A DNA stretch of 64,000 nt from Peptococcaceae bacterium BRH_c4a (GCA_000961585.1 LADN01000049.1:1-64000), one strand, 5' to 3'; counted from the stretch's first letter, positions 8,617 through 17,722 are shown. Made by a program: numbers and translations. Notes: generated by a model from the sequence alone, not told the origin.

Positions 8617-9300
8617 CTAATCCTTTGCCTCCCGGAGTGCATTTAAAAGACTTTGCTCGGCATTTTCCACATGCTCCCGGGCCAGCAGCTGGGCCATGTC
8701 AACATTGCGATCACTGATGGCCTCAACAATTGCCCGGTGTTCACCCAGCGCATTCTTTGACCGGCCCGGCTGCGCCAGGGATGTGGTCCTGAAACGCTGG
8801 ATCTGCTCCTTCAGGTGGGTTACTATCTGGACCAGCCGCTCGTTGCGGCAGGCTTTATATATCAATTCATGAAAATTGGTGTCTGTCTCCACAATGGCAT
8901 CCAGATCTGCCTTGTCACTGAGCTCGGATATTTGCACCAAAGACCTTTCCAATTCCTCCAGTTCCTTGTCAGTCACCCTTTCGGCCGCCAGTCCCGCCGC
9001 CAGAGCCTCCAAGGCTGCCCTTACCTCAAAAACATCCACTATATCTTTTACAGATATACCCGATACGTAGGCTCCCTTGCGGGGAATCATCACCACAAAG
9101 CCTTCCAGTTCCAGCTTTCTGATGGCCTCCCTGATCGGTGTCCTGCTTACCCCCATTTCGTCGGCCATCTGGATTTCCATCAGGCGCTCGCCAGGTTTCA
9201 GCCGGCCTTGAATGATAGCTTCCCTTAAAGATTCAAACACCATTTCCCGCAAGGGCTTGTAGTTATCCAGCCTTATTGGGACCAACCTGGGCTGCTCCAT
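8617..9300 (-). CDS. GntR/FadR-family transcriptional regulator
   Basis: 227 residues. N-terminal winged helix-turn-helix (residues 10-80: REAIIQGRLKPGERLMEIQMADEMGVSRTPIREAIRKLELEGFV). The C-terminal FCD all-helical ligand domain (about 90-220) has the metal-type residues Asp and His in ETDTNFHELIYKA and EHRAIVEAI. FCD regulators usually sense small carboxylic acids. It is the first gene of a likely two-gene unit with the nucleotidyltransferase, whose ATG follows its stop directly. Confidence 0.9.
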   Translation of the reverse strand: MEQPRLVPIRLDNYKPLREMVFESLREAIIQGRLKPGERLMEIQMADEMGVSRTPIREAIRKLELEGFVVMIPRKGAYVSGISVKDIVDVFEVRAALEALAAGLAAERVTDKELEELERSLVQISELSDKADLDAIVETDTNFHELIYKACRNERLVQIVTHLKEQIQRFRTTSLAQPGRSKNALGEHRAIVEAISDRNVDMAQLLAREHVENAEQSLLNALREAKD

Positions 9301-9408
9301 GCAGATTCCCTCCTACCACTATAATCCAATTTTATTGTAAGCCCTACCCGAAAACACTGCAAGTGCACTTGATTGAACCACTAAAAATATAAAAAAGTTA
9401 TTAATTTT

Positions 9409-10251
9409 TTATATTGTAGCTGTGGCTATTATTCTGCAGCCCGGTAAATTCAGGCGGGAAGCCACGGCCAGGGCTTCCCCGGGGCTCGGACACAACCCAA
9501 AAACGGTGGGACCGCTTCCTGTCATCAGCGACCCTGCCGCCCCGGCACCCACCAGAGCGCTTTTTATATTCATTATTTCCGGATAAAGGGATACGGTAAC
9601 CCTTTCCAGCGCATTATACATCAGTCCGGCTACAGCTGTGAAATCTTTGCCCTCCATGGCCCTGACCAGTGCCCCGGCATCCTGTTCCGGCATGGGCGGC
9701 AGGGCGTCGTACAGTCTATACGCCTGGGCGGTGGAAACGCCAAAGGAAGGCTTGACCAGCACCACTCCAACTCCAGAAAAGGGCGGCAGGGGCGTAAGCG
9801 CCTCTCCCCTTCCCCCGGCCACGGCGGTATTTCCCAACAGGCAAAAGGGAACGTCCGATCCTATTTTTTCACCCAGACTGAACAATTCCTCCGGGCTGAT
9901 ATTGATATCCCAGGCAGCATTTAAACATTTTAAAGCCGCTGCGGCATTGGAGGACCCCCCGGCCAGCCCGGCGGAGTGAGGAATATTTTTGTTTATAAAT
10001 ATTCTGGCCCCGGCTCCGCCAAATTCCCTGCGCAGGAGATCTGCGGCTTTGTATGCAAGGTTTCCGGAGCCTGAAGGAATCCCGGGATCACTGCACTCCA
10101 CCTGGAGATCACCCTCCAGGGAGGCTTCAATCTCCAGAATGTCATGAAGTTCCAGTGACTGCATAACCGTCAGTATTTCATGATAGCCGTCCGGCCGCAG
10201 TCCCAGAACATCCAAAAATAAATTTATTTTTGCCCGGGCCTTGATTTCCAT
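9409..10251 (-). CDS. ispE: 4-diphosphocytidyl-2-C-methyl-D-erythritol kinase
   Basis: 280 residues. GHMP kinase with the family start KARAKINLFLDVLGLRPDGYHEI, the ATP loop IPHSAGLAGGSSNAAAAL (about 95-112), the aspartate of GSDVPFCL, and the C-terminal MTGSGPTVFGL. It phosphorylates CDP-ME in the MEP isoprenoid pathway, in the cytoplasm. It occupies the ispE position of the B. subtilis ksgA-yabG-ispE-spoVG order. AT-rich DNA with a few short ORFs lies upstream. Confidence 0.96.
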   Translation of the reverse strand: MEIKARAKINLFLDVLGLRPDGYHEILTVMQSLELHDILEIEASLEGDLQVECSDPGIPSGSGNLAYKAADLLRREFGGAGARIFINKNIPHSAGLAGGSSNAAAALKCLNAAWDINISPEELFSLGEKIGSDVPFCLLGNTAVAGGRGEALTPLPPFSGVGVVLVKPSFGVSTAQAYRLYDALPPMPEQDAGALVRAMEGKDFTAVAGLMYNALERVTVSLYPEIMNIKSALVGAGAAGSLMTGSGPTVFGLCPSPGEALAVASRLNLPGCRIIATATI

Positions 10252-10455
10252 TTTCTACCCCTATAGTTCCGCCTGACGGTGACCAGACGCTTTTTCCGGT
10301 ATTTACAGGCAGAAACACCTTTGTCTTAAACAAATCAAATCTACTTGATAATTATACCACCCGAAGCAGCATATCCCTTCTTTTTTCAACGGTACTCAGT
10401 AATTTTCACTTATTATCGGACTTTTTATTATTTACCCATGCCCATTTTTTTCGTA

Positions 10456-10484
10456 GCATAACACTGACTTATGAGGGCAATCTA
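10456..10484 (+). promoter_or_regulatory. Possible sigma-G/F promoter of the DUF1540 gene
   Basis: GCATA (10456-10460), 17 bases, CAATCTA (10478-10484). This resembles the forespore consensus GHATR-N17/18-CATNNTA with one mismatch. It lies just before a strong ribosome site. 10252-10455 shows no gene. Confidence 0.4.
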
Positions 10485-10507
10485 AAAATAAACGGGGAGG
10501 TGATTCA

Positions 10508-10663
10508 GTGTCTCAGGTTTCACGCTGTCAGGTTGAGGAGTGCATGTACAACAAGAACATGGAATGCCATGCCGAGGAAATTGAGGTTCTTTCCAGTACA
10601 ACCAACAGAAGTGTATCCCAGTCCGCCAATACCATGTGCGAAACATTCGCCCCCAAGGGATAA
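10508..10663 (+). CDS. DUF1540 small cysteine-rich protein
   Basis: 51 residues, GTG start 4 bases after GGGGAGGTGATT. It matches the DUF1540 pattern: C-x-V-x-x-C-x-Y-N at residues 7-15 (CQVEECMYN), a second Cys-Ala/Ala pair (MECHAEEIEV) and C-x-T-F near the end (CETFAPKG). The four Cys probably bind a metal. The family is common in clostridial spore formers and often expressed during sporulation; the function is unknown. A strong terminator follows. Confidence 0.85.
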   Translation: MSQVSRCQVEECMYNKNMECHAEEIEVLSSTTNRSVSQSANTMCETFAPKG

Positions 10664-10723
10664 TTGGCAAAGACGGGCTGCGCCCCGGGGAAACAGCCGG
10701 GAAATCAGATAATAATCCGGTCG

Positions 10724-10767
10724 GGAGCGGAGTTTAAACTCTTTTTGTTTAAACCCCGCTCCTGTTT
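10724..10767 (+). terminator. Terminator of the DUF1540 gene
   Basis: GGAGCGGAGTTTAAAC and GTTTAAACCCCGCTCC form a 16-bp stem around a 7-base loop, followed by TGTTTTATT. Confidence 0.85.
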
Positions 10768-10774
10768 TATTCTT

Positions 10775-11199
10775 GTTAAGGAAGGTATATGCCACATTAA
10801 AGTATTAAAGTGCTAAAGCGCTAAATCCTTATCGGCGCTAGTTCCTCCGGGGTCGCTAATGGGTAGGTGGAGCGATTTGAGTCCGGCCTACATAACCTCC
10901 TGCTGCAACTGTCTCTAAACTCGGTCGCCAACGGAACGCCGACCGCCTCCAACGCCGCGTCCTTGCGTCGATTCCGGCTTCCGGCTGCGTCCTGCAGCCG
11001 GCTCGGCATTCCGTAGGCTCGGTCGTTAAGAGACAGTAGCAGCCTCCGGTACATTCCGCACGGACTTAAATCACTCCCCCTCACTGCATGTCGCTTGAGG
11101 GTCGCTTTTAAGGAAGGCTGTCAACATTCTGGATTCTGGCTCCTGGCTTCTGGCTTCCGCCGTCTGCAAGACGGCAACGCCCGTCAGGGCGTTTTTTTA
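10775..11199 (-). repeat. Structured intergenic repeat, copy 3 (subfamily B)
   Basis: Inverted relative to copies 1 and 2. Core 10874-11072. The stems differ from subfamily A but stay paired: GATTTGAGTCC with GGACTTAAATC, CTGTCTCT with AGAGACAG, and GGAACGCCGA with TCGGCATTCC (read on the plus strand; one G-T). The tip CCGGCTGC/GCAGCCGG is unchanged. Its outer end, at 11160-11199, has the GACGGC hairpin and the CGCCCGTCAGGGCG hairpin with a T run, a working-looking terminator on the plus strand. The right-end hairpin near CCCAGAG is missing, so it is slightly shorter than copy 4. Confidence 0.85.
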
Positions 11200-11281
11200 T
11201 TGTGTTCATCCTTTTAATCATATCCCCCTTACGGTATTAATAAATTATCTGAAAGGCTTTACTTAAGGAGGGTGATTAAAA

Positions 11282-11842
11282 ATGGCGGAATACCCTGCAG
11301 AAGTGGAATCCGGAACAAGTATCGTTATCGTCAGGTTTGCCCGGAGGCTTAAATTCCTGTCCGGAAACAGCCTTGTGAAAACTTACCCGGTGGCGGTGGG
11401 AAAACATTCCACCCCCACTCCTTTGGGAAATTACAAGGTGGTCAATAAAATTATGAACCCCGGAAAAAGTGTCCTGGGAACAAGGTGGCTGGGGCTGAAT
11501 GTTCCGGCGGGAACTTATGGCATCCATGGAAACAACAACCCTTCTTCCATTGGAAAATACATTTCCAACGGATGTATCAGAATGCACAACTCCGATGTGG
11601 AAGAACTTTTCCCAAAAATTAAAATAGGCACTCCGGTAATCATAACGGACAGCCCGGACGGTTCAGATCCATTGCCCCAGGACAGCGCTTCTTCTGATGG
11701 AAAAAGATACGTTATAAAACCCGGAGATACCCTTTGGAAAATATCCCGTCAATTCGGGGCGCCGGTGGACTTGATTGTCAGAGTAAACCGCATTTCAAAT
11801 CCGGACTTGATCACACCCGGCGAGGTGATCATCATCCCCTGA
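11282..11842 (+). CDS. L,D-transpeptidase (YkuD) with C-terminal LysM
   Basis: 186 residues. YkuD catalytic domain at about 10-122 with the catalytic motif HGNNNPSSIGKYISNGCIRM (His, then Ser-x-Gly-Cys-Arg), which cross-links peptidoglycan through 3-3 bonds or anchors proteins. LysM domain at about 140-185 (YVIKPGDTLWKISRQFGAPVDLIVRVN). The usual order in Bacillus YkuD is LysM first; here it is last. No clear signal peptide, which suggests a spore-associated or otherwise non-Sec location, as for B. subtilis YkuD. The GGAGGGTGATT ribosome site is strong. It is convergent with the YdcZ gene, with only 2 bases between the stops. Confidence 0.92.
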   Translation: MAEYPAEVESGTSIVIVRFARRLKFLSGNSLVKTYPVAVGKHSTPTPLGNYKVVNKIMNPGKSVLGTRWLGLNVPAGTYGIHGNNNPSSIGKYISNGCIRMHNSDVEELFPKIKIGTPVIITDSPDGSDPLPQDSASSDGKRYVIKPGDTLWKISRQFGAPVDLIVRVNRISNPDLITPGEVIIIP

Positions 11843-11844
11843 AA

Positions 11845-12312
11845 TCATTTGCGCAGTATAAGCCATGCGCCGCCGGCCATAAGCAGTGTCCCGCCAACCC
11901 TGCACCAGCTGAAAGAGAGTTTTTCCATACTGAAGAGCCCAAAATGATCAATCAGCCCGGCGGTAAGTACCTGTCCCAGTATTATTGCGGTTGTGGCCGG
12001 GGCCACTCCCACTTTGGGTATGCTTCTCATTACACAGTACACAATGATTACACCCAGTATACCCCCCAGATAGGTATACAGGGGGGCCCGGCTGAGGAGT
12101 TCCAGCTTACCATCTCCCAGCTTGAAGGCAAACAAAAGCAGAGACACAAATACGAGGCCCACCGCATGCACCACAAAGGTGGCCTCCAAAATACCTATCA
12201 CCTTACTAAGGGCGGCATTTAAGGTGCCCTGAAGGGCCATGGTGACACCGGAAAAGCCTGCAATAAAAAGGGCCAGCAATCTGACGCTCATGGGGAGCAC
12301 TGCTCCTTTCAA
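11845..12312 (-). CDS. YdcZ/DUF606 family DMT-type transporter
   Basis: 155 residues with five membrane helices of about 20 residues: 7-27, 38-60, 70-90, 95-117 and 125-150. The layout matches the short YdcZ (DUF606) half of the drug/metabolite transporter group (internal FVSLLLFAFKLGDGK, APATTAIILGQVLTAGLIDHFG). These proteins probably act as dimers in the cytoplasmic membrane; the substrate is unknown. It is convergent with the L,D-transpeptidase. Between it and the next gene lie a terminator and a short CCAGGAGCCGGAATCC tract at 12355-12395. Confidence 0.85.
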   Translation of the reverse strand: MKGAVLPMSVRLLALFIAGFSGVTMALQGTLNAALSKVIGILEATFVVHAVGLVFVSLLLFAFKLGDGKLELLSRAPLYTYLGGILGVIIVYCVMRSIPKVGVAPATTAIILGQVLTAGLIDHFGLFSMEKLSFSWCRVGGTLLMAGGAWLILRK

Positions 12313-12451
12313 AAAAACCGGCGCTCAGCCTTTAGCCAGAAACATACGGGCGACTGGAATCCAGGAGCCGGAATCCAGACTCCAGACAACCTTGTAATCT
12401 CTGTGGCAAAAAAGCTTGCCGCTTATAGCTTACAGCTATTTTCAGAAACGA

Positions 12452-12487
12452 TAAAAAAATACCCCCATGTCTCTGGGGGTATTTTTT
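12452..12487. terminator. Bidirectional terminator
   Basis: ATACCCCC-atgtctct-GGGGGTAT with A and T runs on both sides; it ends the SPOCS operon (minus). The rest of 12313-12585 holds no gene. Confidence 0.85.
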
Positions 12488-12585
12488 GCTGCACAAGCAA
12501 AATAATATACATTTGCAATGACATATTCCCAAAAAAGAAGCTGTTCCCTGCGGAAACAGCTCTTGTTCACGGTATTTTGGATTTC

Positions 12586-13656
12586 TTAAAAGCCGCCCAC
12601 ACACATAAGGCTGGCGTCATCCACAACCACCTGGCAGTTGTTGGGCGGTGTGGCGTTGGGGTCCACCTGCAGGGCAACCCGCACCAGAGCATAGCTCACA
12701 GTTTCACTGACCGGGCCGGTGTCTAAACAGAACTGCCTGAAGGTGGTGGGAACCTGTGTGTCGTCCCAGGACTGGGTGACCGTATCAACCAGGTTGCTTT
12801 CGGCGTCAAAGAAACTTATCATGGCCTCCAGCGTGAAATCACAGTTGGGGGGCAGAATCTGAAGTCTCTGCGCCCAGAAGCAGAAGCGGTAAACATTGCC
12901 GGGCATCACCCTCCTGGTGGTCTGGAACACAGCCGCCGGAAGGGTGGGGTCAAGGCCCAGGCCGGCGCCGAAGCCTCCGTTCCTGCCTGCGGCCCTGAAT
13001 ACGTTGGTGGCGCCCCACAGCAGCGGAGTATTGCCTATCCACTGCTCAAAGCAGGGATCACGCAGCACGTTGACACCTTTGGGGCATTTTTCCGGAGAGG
13101 GGCAGACCTGGACAAAAATCTGGCGCTGCTCCACCACCTTGGTTTTTACTATAATAACCCCGGTCTGCTGCAGCCTGCTGGCCCTCACCAGGTCCCAGGT
13201 GACATCGGCCTTGGACCCGTGGAACTGGATTTCCACGTCGTCCACATCGAGAACGGGCTCGGGCTCTCTGAGCTCAATGGTCTTGGTGAAGGGAATATCC
13301 TCACCTACGTGCTTGACAGTATCTTCCTGGTTTACATAGTAAATTTGCTTGTGCAGAATACCGTGCACAATGATCTTTTTTACGAAGGCACTGCCGGCGT
13401 GGACTGCTTCAAACTGGTGAGGCCATTTTTTAGACATGCTTATGCTCCATGTGGACTCGTTCTCATGGACAAAGACCGGGTCGGCTTCCAGCCCCTGCAC
13501 CATAACATCGATATGGTCCACTTTTTTGGCCAGCTCGGGCAGGCAAAAGGTGGTATCCACCACTACCTGGGTCTCGGATTCGGCAATTACCACCGGGACC
13601 TTGATCTTCATACACCTGACCTGTTCCGGCTCGGTGAAAATAAATTCAATGGGCAT
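12586..13656 (-). CDS. SPOCS (DUF3794) domain protein with C-terminal lectin-like domain
   Basis: 356 residues, ATG after AAGGAGG. Residues 1-195 form a SPOCS-type region (IKVPVVIAESETQVVVDTTF, HVGEDIPFTKTIEL), a beta-rich domain of spore coat morphogenetic proteins such as SafA/SpoVID partners. Residues 205-356 resemble a jelly-roll/carbohydrate-binding fold (NVLRDPCFEQW, VFQTTRRVMPGNVYRFCFWAQR ... VVVDDASLMCVG). No signal peptide, as expected for a mother-cell coat protein. It follows the three-SPOCS/LysM gene by about 30 bases and is probably in its operon. Function inferred: coat or crust assembly. Confidence 0.7.
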   Translation of the reverse strand: MPIEFIFTEPEQVRCMKIKVPVVIAESETQVVVDTTFCLPELAKKVDHIDVMVQGLEADPVFVHENESTWSISMSKKWPHQFEAVHAGSAFVKKIIVHGILHKQIYYVNQEDTVKHVGEDIPFTKTIELREPEPVLDVDDVEIQFHGSKADVTWDLVRASRLQQTGVIIVKTKVVEQRQIFVQVCPSPEKCPKGVNVLRDPCFEQWIGNTPLLWGATNVFRAAGRNGGFGAGLGLDPTLPAAVFQTTRRVMPGNVYRFCFWAQRLQILPPNCDFTLEAMISFFDAESNLVDTVTQSWDDTQVPTTFRQFCLDTGPVSETVSYALVRVALQVDPNATPPNNCQVVVDDASLMCVGGF

Positions 13657-13683
13657 GCTTAAACCTCCTTATATTAATCTTTT

Positions 13684-15264
13684 TTACCCCATAGCCACAC
13701 AGGGAACATTTATAACCATTCCAACCTTGATGTTGTTGGGGTCCGGCAGCTGGGGATTGGCCGCCTTCATTTCGTTGAGGGAAACCCCGTACTTCCTGCC
13801 AATGCTGTAGAGGGTATCCCCCTGTTTGACGATGTACTCAAATGTAGATCCCGGAGGGCAAGGAGTTGTCGTTGCCGGCGATACCGTTGTGGGTACCGGC
13901 GCCACAGAGGTCAGCACCTGCCTCTCCAATGTCTGGGTAACCCTGGCCGTAACCTTAACCACAGCTTCCACGGTTATTTCACAGCCTTTGGCGCTGGACG
14001 TGACAAACTCCACCCTGGCGGTAACGTCAACATCGTCATCTTCCCGGGCTCCCATTACCTCCACAAAGGTACGGAAGGGCAGGCGCCTGTGCAGAGCGTG
14101 CACCGACTGATCGGGCTCGGCTGCCACATAGACTATCTGAACATCAATATTTCCGGTGACTATGACCTTATCGTTAATAATCCTTGTTTCTGTAACTGTA
14201 ACCTTATCCGCAGTGGTATCCAGAATTTTTTCAACATCGGGCTTGGGATCCGGCGTTTCAAAGGTATCCTTGAGGATCACCTGGCTTGTGTTTTCACCAA
14301 CCAGACTTTCAACCTTCAGATCGGTGAAGGTTGGGTTAACATTGGGGCAGTTGCTAAGCTCAGTGATAACCTGTACGGTGCGGGGCTCCACAACATTTGC
14401 GGTAATCCCCAGTACCATATCCACCCTCAGCCGGTCACACTTTGCGTTTGATACATCCACATCCACGTTTTCCACCCGGATATCCACTCTCACATTCATC
14501 CCCTGGGCGGCGCCGGGAACATCCACAAAGTCACTGAATTTAAAGGTGCGGTGCAGGCTATGTACCGGTTGATCTGGAAGCATTCCGACATAAGTAACTG
14601 TCACTGTGGCGGCGCCCTCCACAATAACCTTATTTTTGAGAACCCTGGTATTGGTGGTTTCAACCTTCACATCGGTATCAAGCACCTTCTCCACCGGGGG
14701 TTTCTCATCGGGCACGTCAAATTCGTCGCTGATCATAACCTGCCGCCGGTTGCTGCCCATAAGCTGATCAACCGTCACTTCTTCGGTTTCACAGGTGCAT
14801 CCGGCAGGGCACTGGGTAACCACGTCAAGGTCCATGACGTCACTGACTCTGGCAGACACCTCCAGTACCGCAGCCACGTCAAACCTTCTGGGATGATTGG
14901 CCTGACGGGTGACAGTGATATCCTCCACCGTTACGTCAACATCCACATCCATCCCCGGCAGTGCGCCAGGCACATCAACAAAGGTGGTAAAATTAATTGT
15001 TTGGTGCATGCTATGGACTGACTGAGCGGGCTCAAAGGCCACGTAAACTATCTGCAGGCTCAGGGCGCCATTTACAATAACCTTGTCAGGCACTATTTCT
15101 ACACTTCTAACCTTGGCCGACTTTTCGGTTGACAGGACCTTTTCAACATCCGGCTTGGGGTCCGGTACTGTGACAGTTCCCCGCACAACTGTCTGGGCAG
15201 TATTCTCACTGACTACCTGATTGACCCGAAGCCTTTCTGTGCCCGGTGCTACGGTTCCAACCAT
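13684..15264 (-). CDS. Triple SPOCS (DUF3794) protein with C-terminal LysM
   Basis: 526 residues. Three tandem SPOCS repeats (about 1-150, 160-305 and 310-450), each with the pattern VxGxxTVPDPKPDVEKxL, a D.KVIVxG strand, and VDVPGAxxGMxVDVxV. A Pro/Thr linker is followed by LysM at 476-522 (YIVKQGDTLYSIGRKYGVSLNEMKAANPQL). LysM would bind cortex peptidoglycan and the SPOCS repeats other coat proteins, as in SafA. The ATG has AAAGGAGG upstream. It is the first gene of a two-gene SPOCS operon. The exact B. subtilis equivalent is not clear. Confidence 0.8.
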   Translation of the reverse strand: MVGTVAPGTERLRVNQVVSENTAQTVVRGTVTVPDPKPDVEKVLSTEKSAKVRSVEIVPDKVIVNGALSLQIVYVAFEPAQSVHSMHQTINFTTFVDVPGALPGMDVDVDVTVEDITVTRQANHPRRFDVAAVLEVSARVSDVMDLDVVTQCPAGCTCETEEVTVDQLMGSNRRQVMISDEFDVPDEKPPVEKVLDTDVKVETTNTRVLKNKVIVEGAATVTVTYVGMLPDQPVHSLHRTFKFSDFVDVPGAAQGMNVRVDIRVENVDVDVSNAKCDRLRVDMVLGITANVVEPRTVQVITELSNCPNVNPTFTDLKVESLVGENTSQVILKDTFETPDPKPDVEKILDTTADKVTVTETRIINDKVIVTGNIDVQIVYVAAEPDQSVHALHRRLPFRTFVEVMGAREDDDVDVTARVEFVTSSAKGCEITVEAVVKVTARVTQTLERQVLTSVAPVPTTVSPATTTPCPPGSTFEYIVKQGDTLYSIGRKYGVSLNEMKAANPQLPDPNNIKVGMVINVPCVAMG

Positions 15265-15591
15265 TCGTTCTTCCTCCTTTCAAGGCTGGTCTATATATAG
15301 CCGTTCTATATATATATATTGAAATGCCCCCTAAAATGTGCAAACCTGACTGACAGGCGGTATCAAAAAGCAGTAAACTTCCCTCCTCTCATAACCTTTT
15401 AAAGCGGGCAAATATACCCTTCCGAACAAAAACTGCACACTTATATATATTTATCTTGATTTATAAAAATAACAGGAGCGGTGTCGGAAAGAAAAAAATT
15501 TATTCCAGATCAAACAAAAACACCCATAACAGGGTGTGGATACTCCGGATAGCCAAAAAGGGGGGATGATGCCATCCCCCCTTTTTTTATC
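15265..15591. other. Intergenic region with a lone bidirectional terminator
   Basis: Upstream DNA of the SPOCS operon: AT-rich, with two stretches of TA repeats (15290-15320) and no recognised sigma-E/K promoter. At 15555-15588 GGGGGGATGATGCCATCCCCCC with A and T runs is a strong hairpin terminator. The only gene near it is the SPOCS operon, transcribed away from it. No gene is visible. Confidence 0.6.
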
Positions 15592-16064
15592 GTTAAGGAA
15601 AGTATATACCATATTAAAGTATTAAAGCGCTAAATCGCCAAAGCATTTTTATGCAAGCCCAGAGTTTTTCTGGGGTCGCTCCGGAGTCGCTTGAGGGTCT
15701 CTGCATGGTCGCTAATGGGTAGGTGGAGCGATTTAAGTCCGGCCTGCATTACCTCCTGCTGCAACTGTCTCTAAACTCGGTCGCCAACGGAATGCCGACC
15801 GCCTCCAACGCCGCATCCTTGCGTCGATTCCGGCTTCCGGCTGCGTCCTGCAGCCGGCTCGGCATTCCGTAGGCTCGGTCGTTAAGAGACAGTAGCAGCC
15901 TCCGGTACATTCCGCACGGACTTAAATCACTCCCCCTCACTGCATGTCGCTGTGGGGTCGCTTGAGGGTCGCTTTTAAGGCAGCCTGTCACTATTCTGGC
16001 TCCTGGCTCCTGGCTCCTGGATTCCGCCGTCTGCAAGACGGCAACGCCCGTCAGGGCGTTTTTC
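15592..16064 (-). repeat. Structured intergenic repeat, copy 4 (subfamily B, complete)
   Basis: The most complete subfamily B copy; core 15730-15928. From its inner end: AT-rich tail (GCTAAATCGCCAAAGC), CCCAGAG/TCTGGG hairpin, GCGACCC units, then the core with GATTTAAGTCC/GGACTTAAATC and GGAATGCCGA/TCGGCATTCC perfectly paired. Next come GCGACCC units, the CTGGCTCCTGGCTCCTGG tract and the two outer hairpins, ending 10 bases before the stop of the triple CAP gene. The outer CGCCCGTCAGGGCG hairpin with TTTTT could act as a terminator on the plus strand. Confidence 0.88.
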
Positions 16065-16073
16065 TATGCGGTT

Positions 16074-17570
16074 TTAGCCGATAAACATTTGCACAAACAT
16101 TTTCCCGTAAGGGCCTCCGTTGATTATGCCAATACCCACTTCCCTGTAATTGCCGTTCAGTATATTGGCCCGGTGGCCCGGTGAATTCATCAGGTTGGTG
16201 TGCGCTATATCAGTGCCGGGGGCCCCGGCCAGGTTTTCACCGGCGTAGCGGTAGCTGACCCCAAACTGTTTCATCATATCAAAGGGGCTGCCGTAGGTGG
16301 GTGAAGTATGACTGAAATAGTTCTTTGCAATCATTTCCCCGGCCTTCAGCCTGGCCACCTCAGTAACTTTCAGGTTGGCCCTGAGCGCAGACAGGCCCAT
16401 TTTGGCCCTTTCGGAGTTAACCAGGTTCAGCATTCTCTGCTCATCAGCGGTAAGACCGACGGTTGTGCCGGCTGTTCCGCCACCCGGCTCAGTGCCCGGA
16501 TTTATGACCGGCGGTTTCGGCGGCTCCTGAGCCGGCGGCTGTGTCCCGCCCCCGGCAGGCGGCATAGATACTCCTGCATCCACAAACATCTCTACGAAAT
16601 ATTTATAGCTGCCTTTTACGGCTATGCCAATGCCTACCCTTTGGTAGCCCGGATTTACAATATTCGCCTTGTTTGCCGGTGAGGCCATTAGTGCGGCATG
16701 CGCCCTGGAGGCCGAGTATGATGCTGCCAGGTTTTCACCGGCGTTGACGTAATTTATGCCAAACTTGGTCAGCATGGTGCGGTAAGGCCCATAGGCGGGA
16801 GAGGTATGGGAAAAATATTTGTTGTCCACAAAATCCCGGGCCTTTAGCCTGGCCGCCTTGAAGAGCTGGGCATCGGGATTAAGCAAGGCCGCCCCTGCCT
16901 TTTGCCTCTCCTGGTTGATCAGGTTGACCAGCAGGGTTTCCTCGGCTGTAAGCCCCCCCTTTCCGTCAGTTGGCTGACTGGTCTGGGGCTGTGTTTGCGG
17001 GGGCGGGGGCAAAGTTCCTCCGGGCCCCGGGACGGCGGTTTCCCGCTGACCACCGGTGAAAAGCTGTACGCAGTACCGGTAACCGCCGGTTACCGCAATG
17101 CCTATTCCCACCCGGTCATAGTTTTTGTTTAATATGTTGGCCCGGTGGCCTGGGGATTCCATCAGCGCCTTGTGCGCACTGCCGACCGATCCGGCCATGG
17201 CCAGATTTTCACCGGCATAGTTGTAACTTACGCCAAACCTCTTGATCATATCGAAGGGGCTTCCGTAAGTGGGCGAATTGTGATCGAAATAGCGGTTGTC
17301 CACCATATCCCGGGCTTTAAGCCTGGCCAGCTTTACCAGGGTGGCATCCGGGCTGAGGGAACCAAGCCCCTGTGCAGTCCTTTCCTGATTTAAAAGGCTG
17401 GTCATTTGACTCTCTTCGGTGTCGGTGTTGACGGTATCATTTTGCTGTGAAACTGCATCCCGGGCCTGAGCGGCATCACCGGCCGGCACTTCGGCAAAGG
17501 CCGCCGCAGCCAGGCAAAGGCATATCAGAACAGCAAGGAATCCGGTAACCAGAATTCTTTTGGCACCCAT
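16074..17570 (-). CDS. Secreted protein with three CAP (SCP/PR1) domains
   Basis: 498 residues. Signal peptide at 1-26 (MGAKRILVTGFLAVLICLCLAAAAFA, cut after AFA). Three CAP domains (about 50-170, 215-335 and 375-498), each with LNQER or equivalent, GSLSP/LNPD, a His-containing SHTSPTYGSPF, NYAGENLA and GHRANILN-xx-Y-x-x-VGIGI. Proline-rich linkers separate them. CAP domains of the YkwD type are extracellular; several bacterial ones are linked to spores or cell wall, with no clear enzyme activity. The gene has a c-di-AMP riboswitch in front, which points to cell-wall remodelling or osmotic control. A shorter single-CAP paralogue lies at 57538. Confidence 0.93.
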   Translation of the reverse strand: MGAKRILVTGFLAVLICLCLAAAAFAEVPAGDAAQARDAVSQQNDTVNTDTEESQMTSLLNQERTAQGLGSLSPDATLVKLARLKARDMVDNRYFDHNSPTYGSPFDMIKRFGVSYNYAGENLAMAGSVGSAHKALMESPGHRANILNKNYDRVGIGIAVTGGYRYCVQLFTGGQRETAVPGPGGTLPPPPQTQPQTSQPTDGKGGLTAEETLLVNLINQERQKAGAALLNPDAQLFKAARLKARDFVDNKYFSHTSPAYGPYRTMLTKFGINYVNAGENLAASYSASRAHAALMASPANKANIVNPGYQRVGIGIAVKGSYKYFVEMFVDAGVSMPPAGGGTQPPAQEPPKPPVINPGTEPGGGTAGTTVGLTADEQRMLNLVNSERAKMGLSALRANLKVTEVARLKAGEMIAKNYFSHTSPTYGSPFDMMKQFGVSYRYAGENLAGAPGTDIAHTNLMNSPGHRANILNGNYREVGIGIINGGPYGKMFVQMFIG

Positions 17571-17590
17571 GTAATACCCCTTTCTTTTTG

Positions 17591-17722
17591 TGCCTCCGGA
17601 GTTAGCTGACGGGTTCGGTAAAAAGACAAAACCTACCCAGTTCAACTGAACTGGGATTCACCCCAAAACATGGTTCCTCCGTACCCATTTTTGTTTACTA
17701 ATGGGATTCGGCTGCATCCCGC
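17591..17722 (-). ncRNA. c-di-AMP riboswitch (ydaO/yuaA type)
   Basis: On the minus strand this contains the conserved blocks in order: GGATGCAGCCGAATCCC, a stem, TACGGAGGAACCA, GGGGTGAATC, a variable stem, ACCGAACCCGTCAGCTAAC and a closing CGGAGGC. These are the signature blocks of the ydaO element, which senses c-di-AMP and often controls wall hydrolases, osmolyte uptake and germination proteins. It ends about 20 bases before the start of the triple CAP gene and has no terminator between, so translational control or a distal terminator is likely. Upstream of 17725 to 17930 nothing else is clear. Confidence 0.88.

Noticed and set aside
11734-12222. Long plus-strand ORF across YdcZ
   Set aside because: Antisense shadow of the membrane protein gene; it reads low-complexity His/Gln and has no start site.
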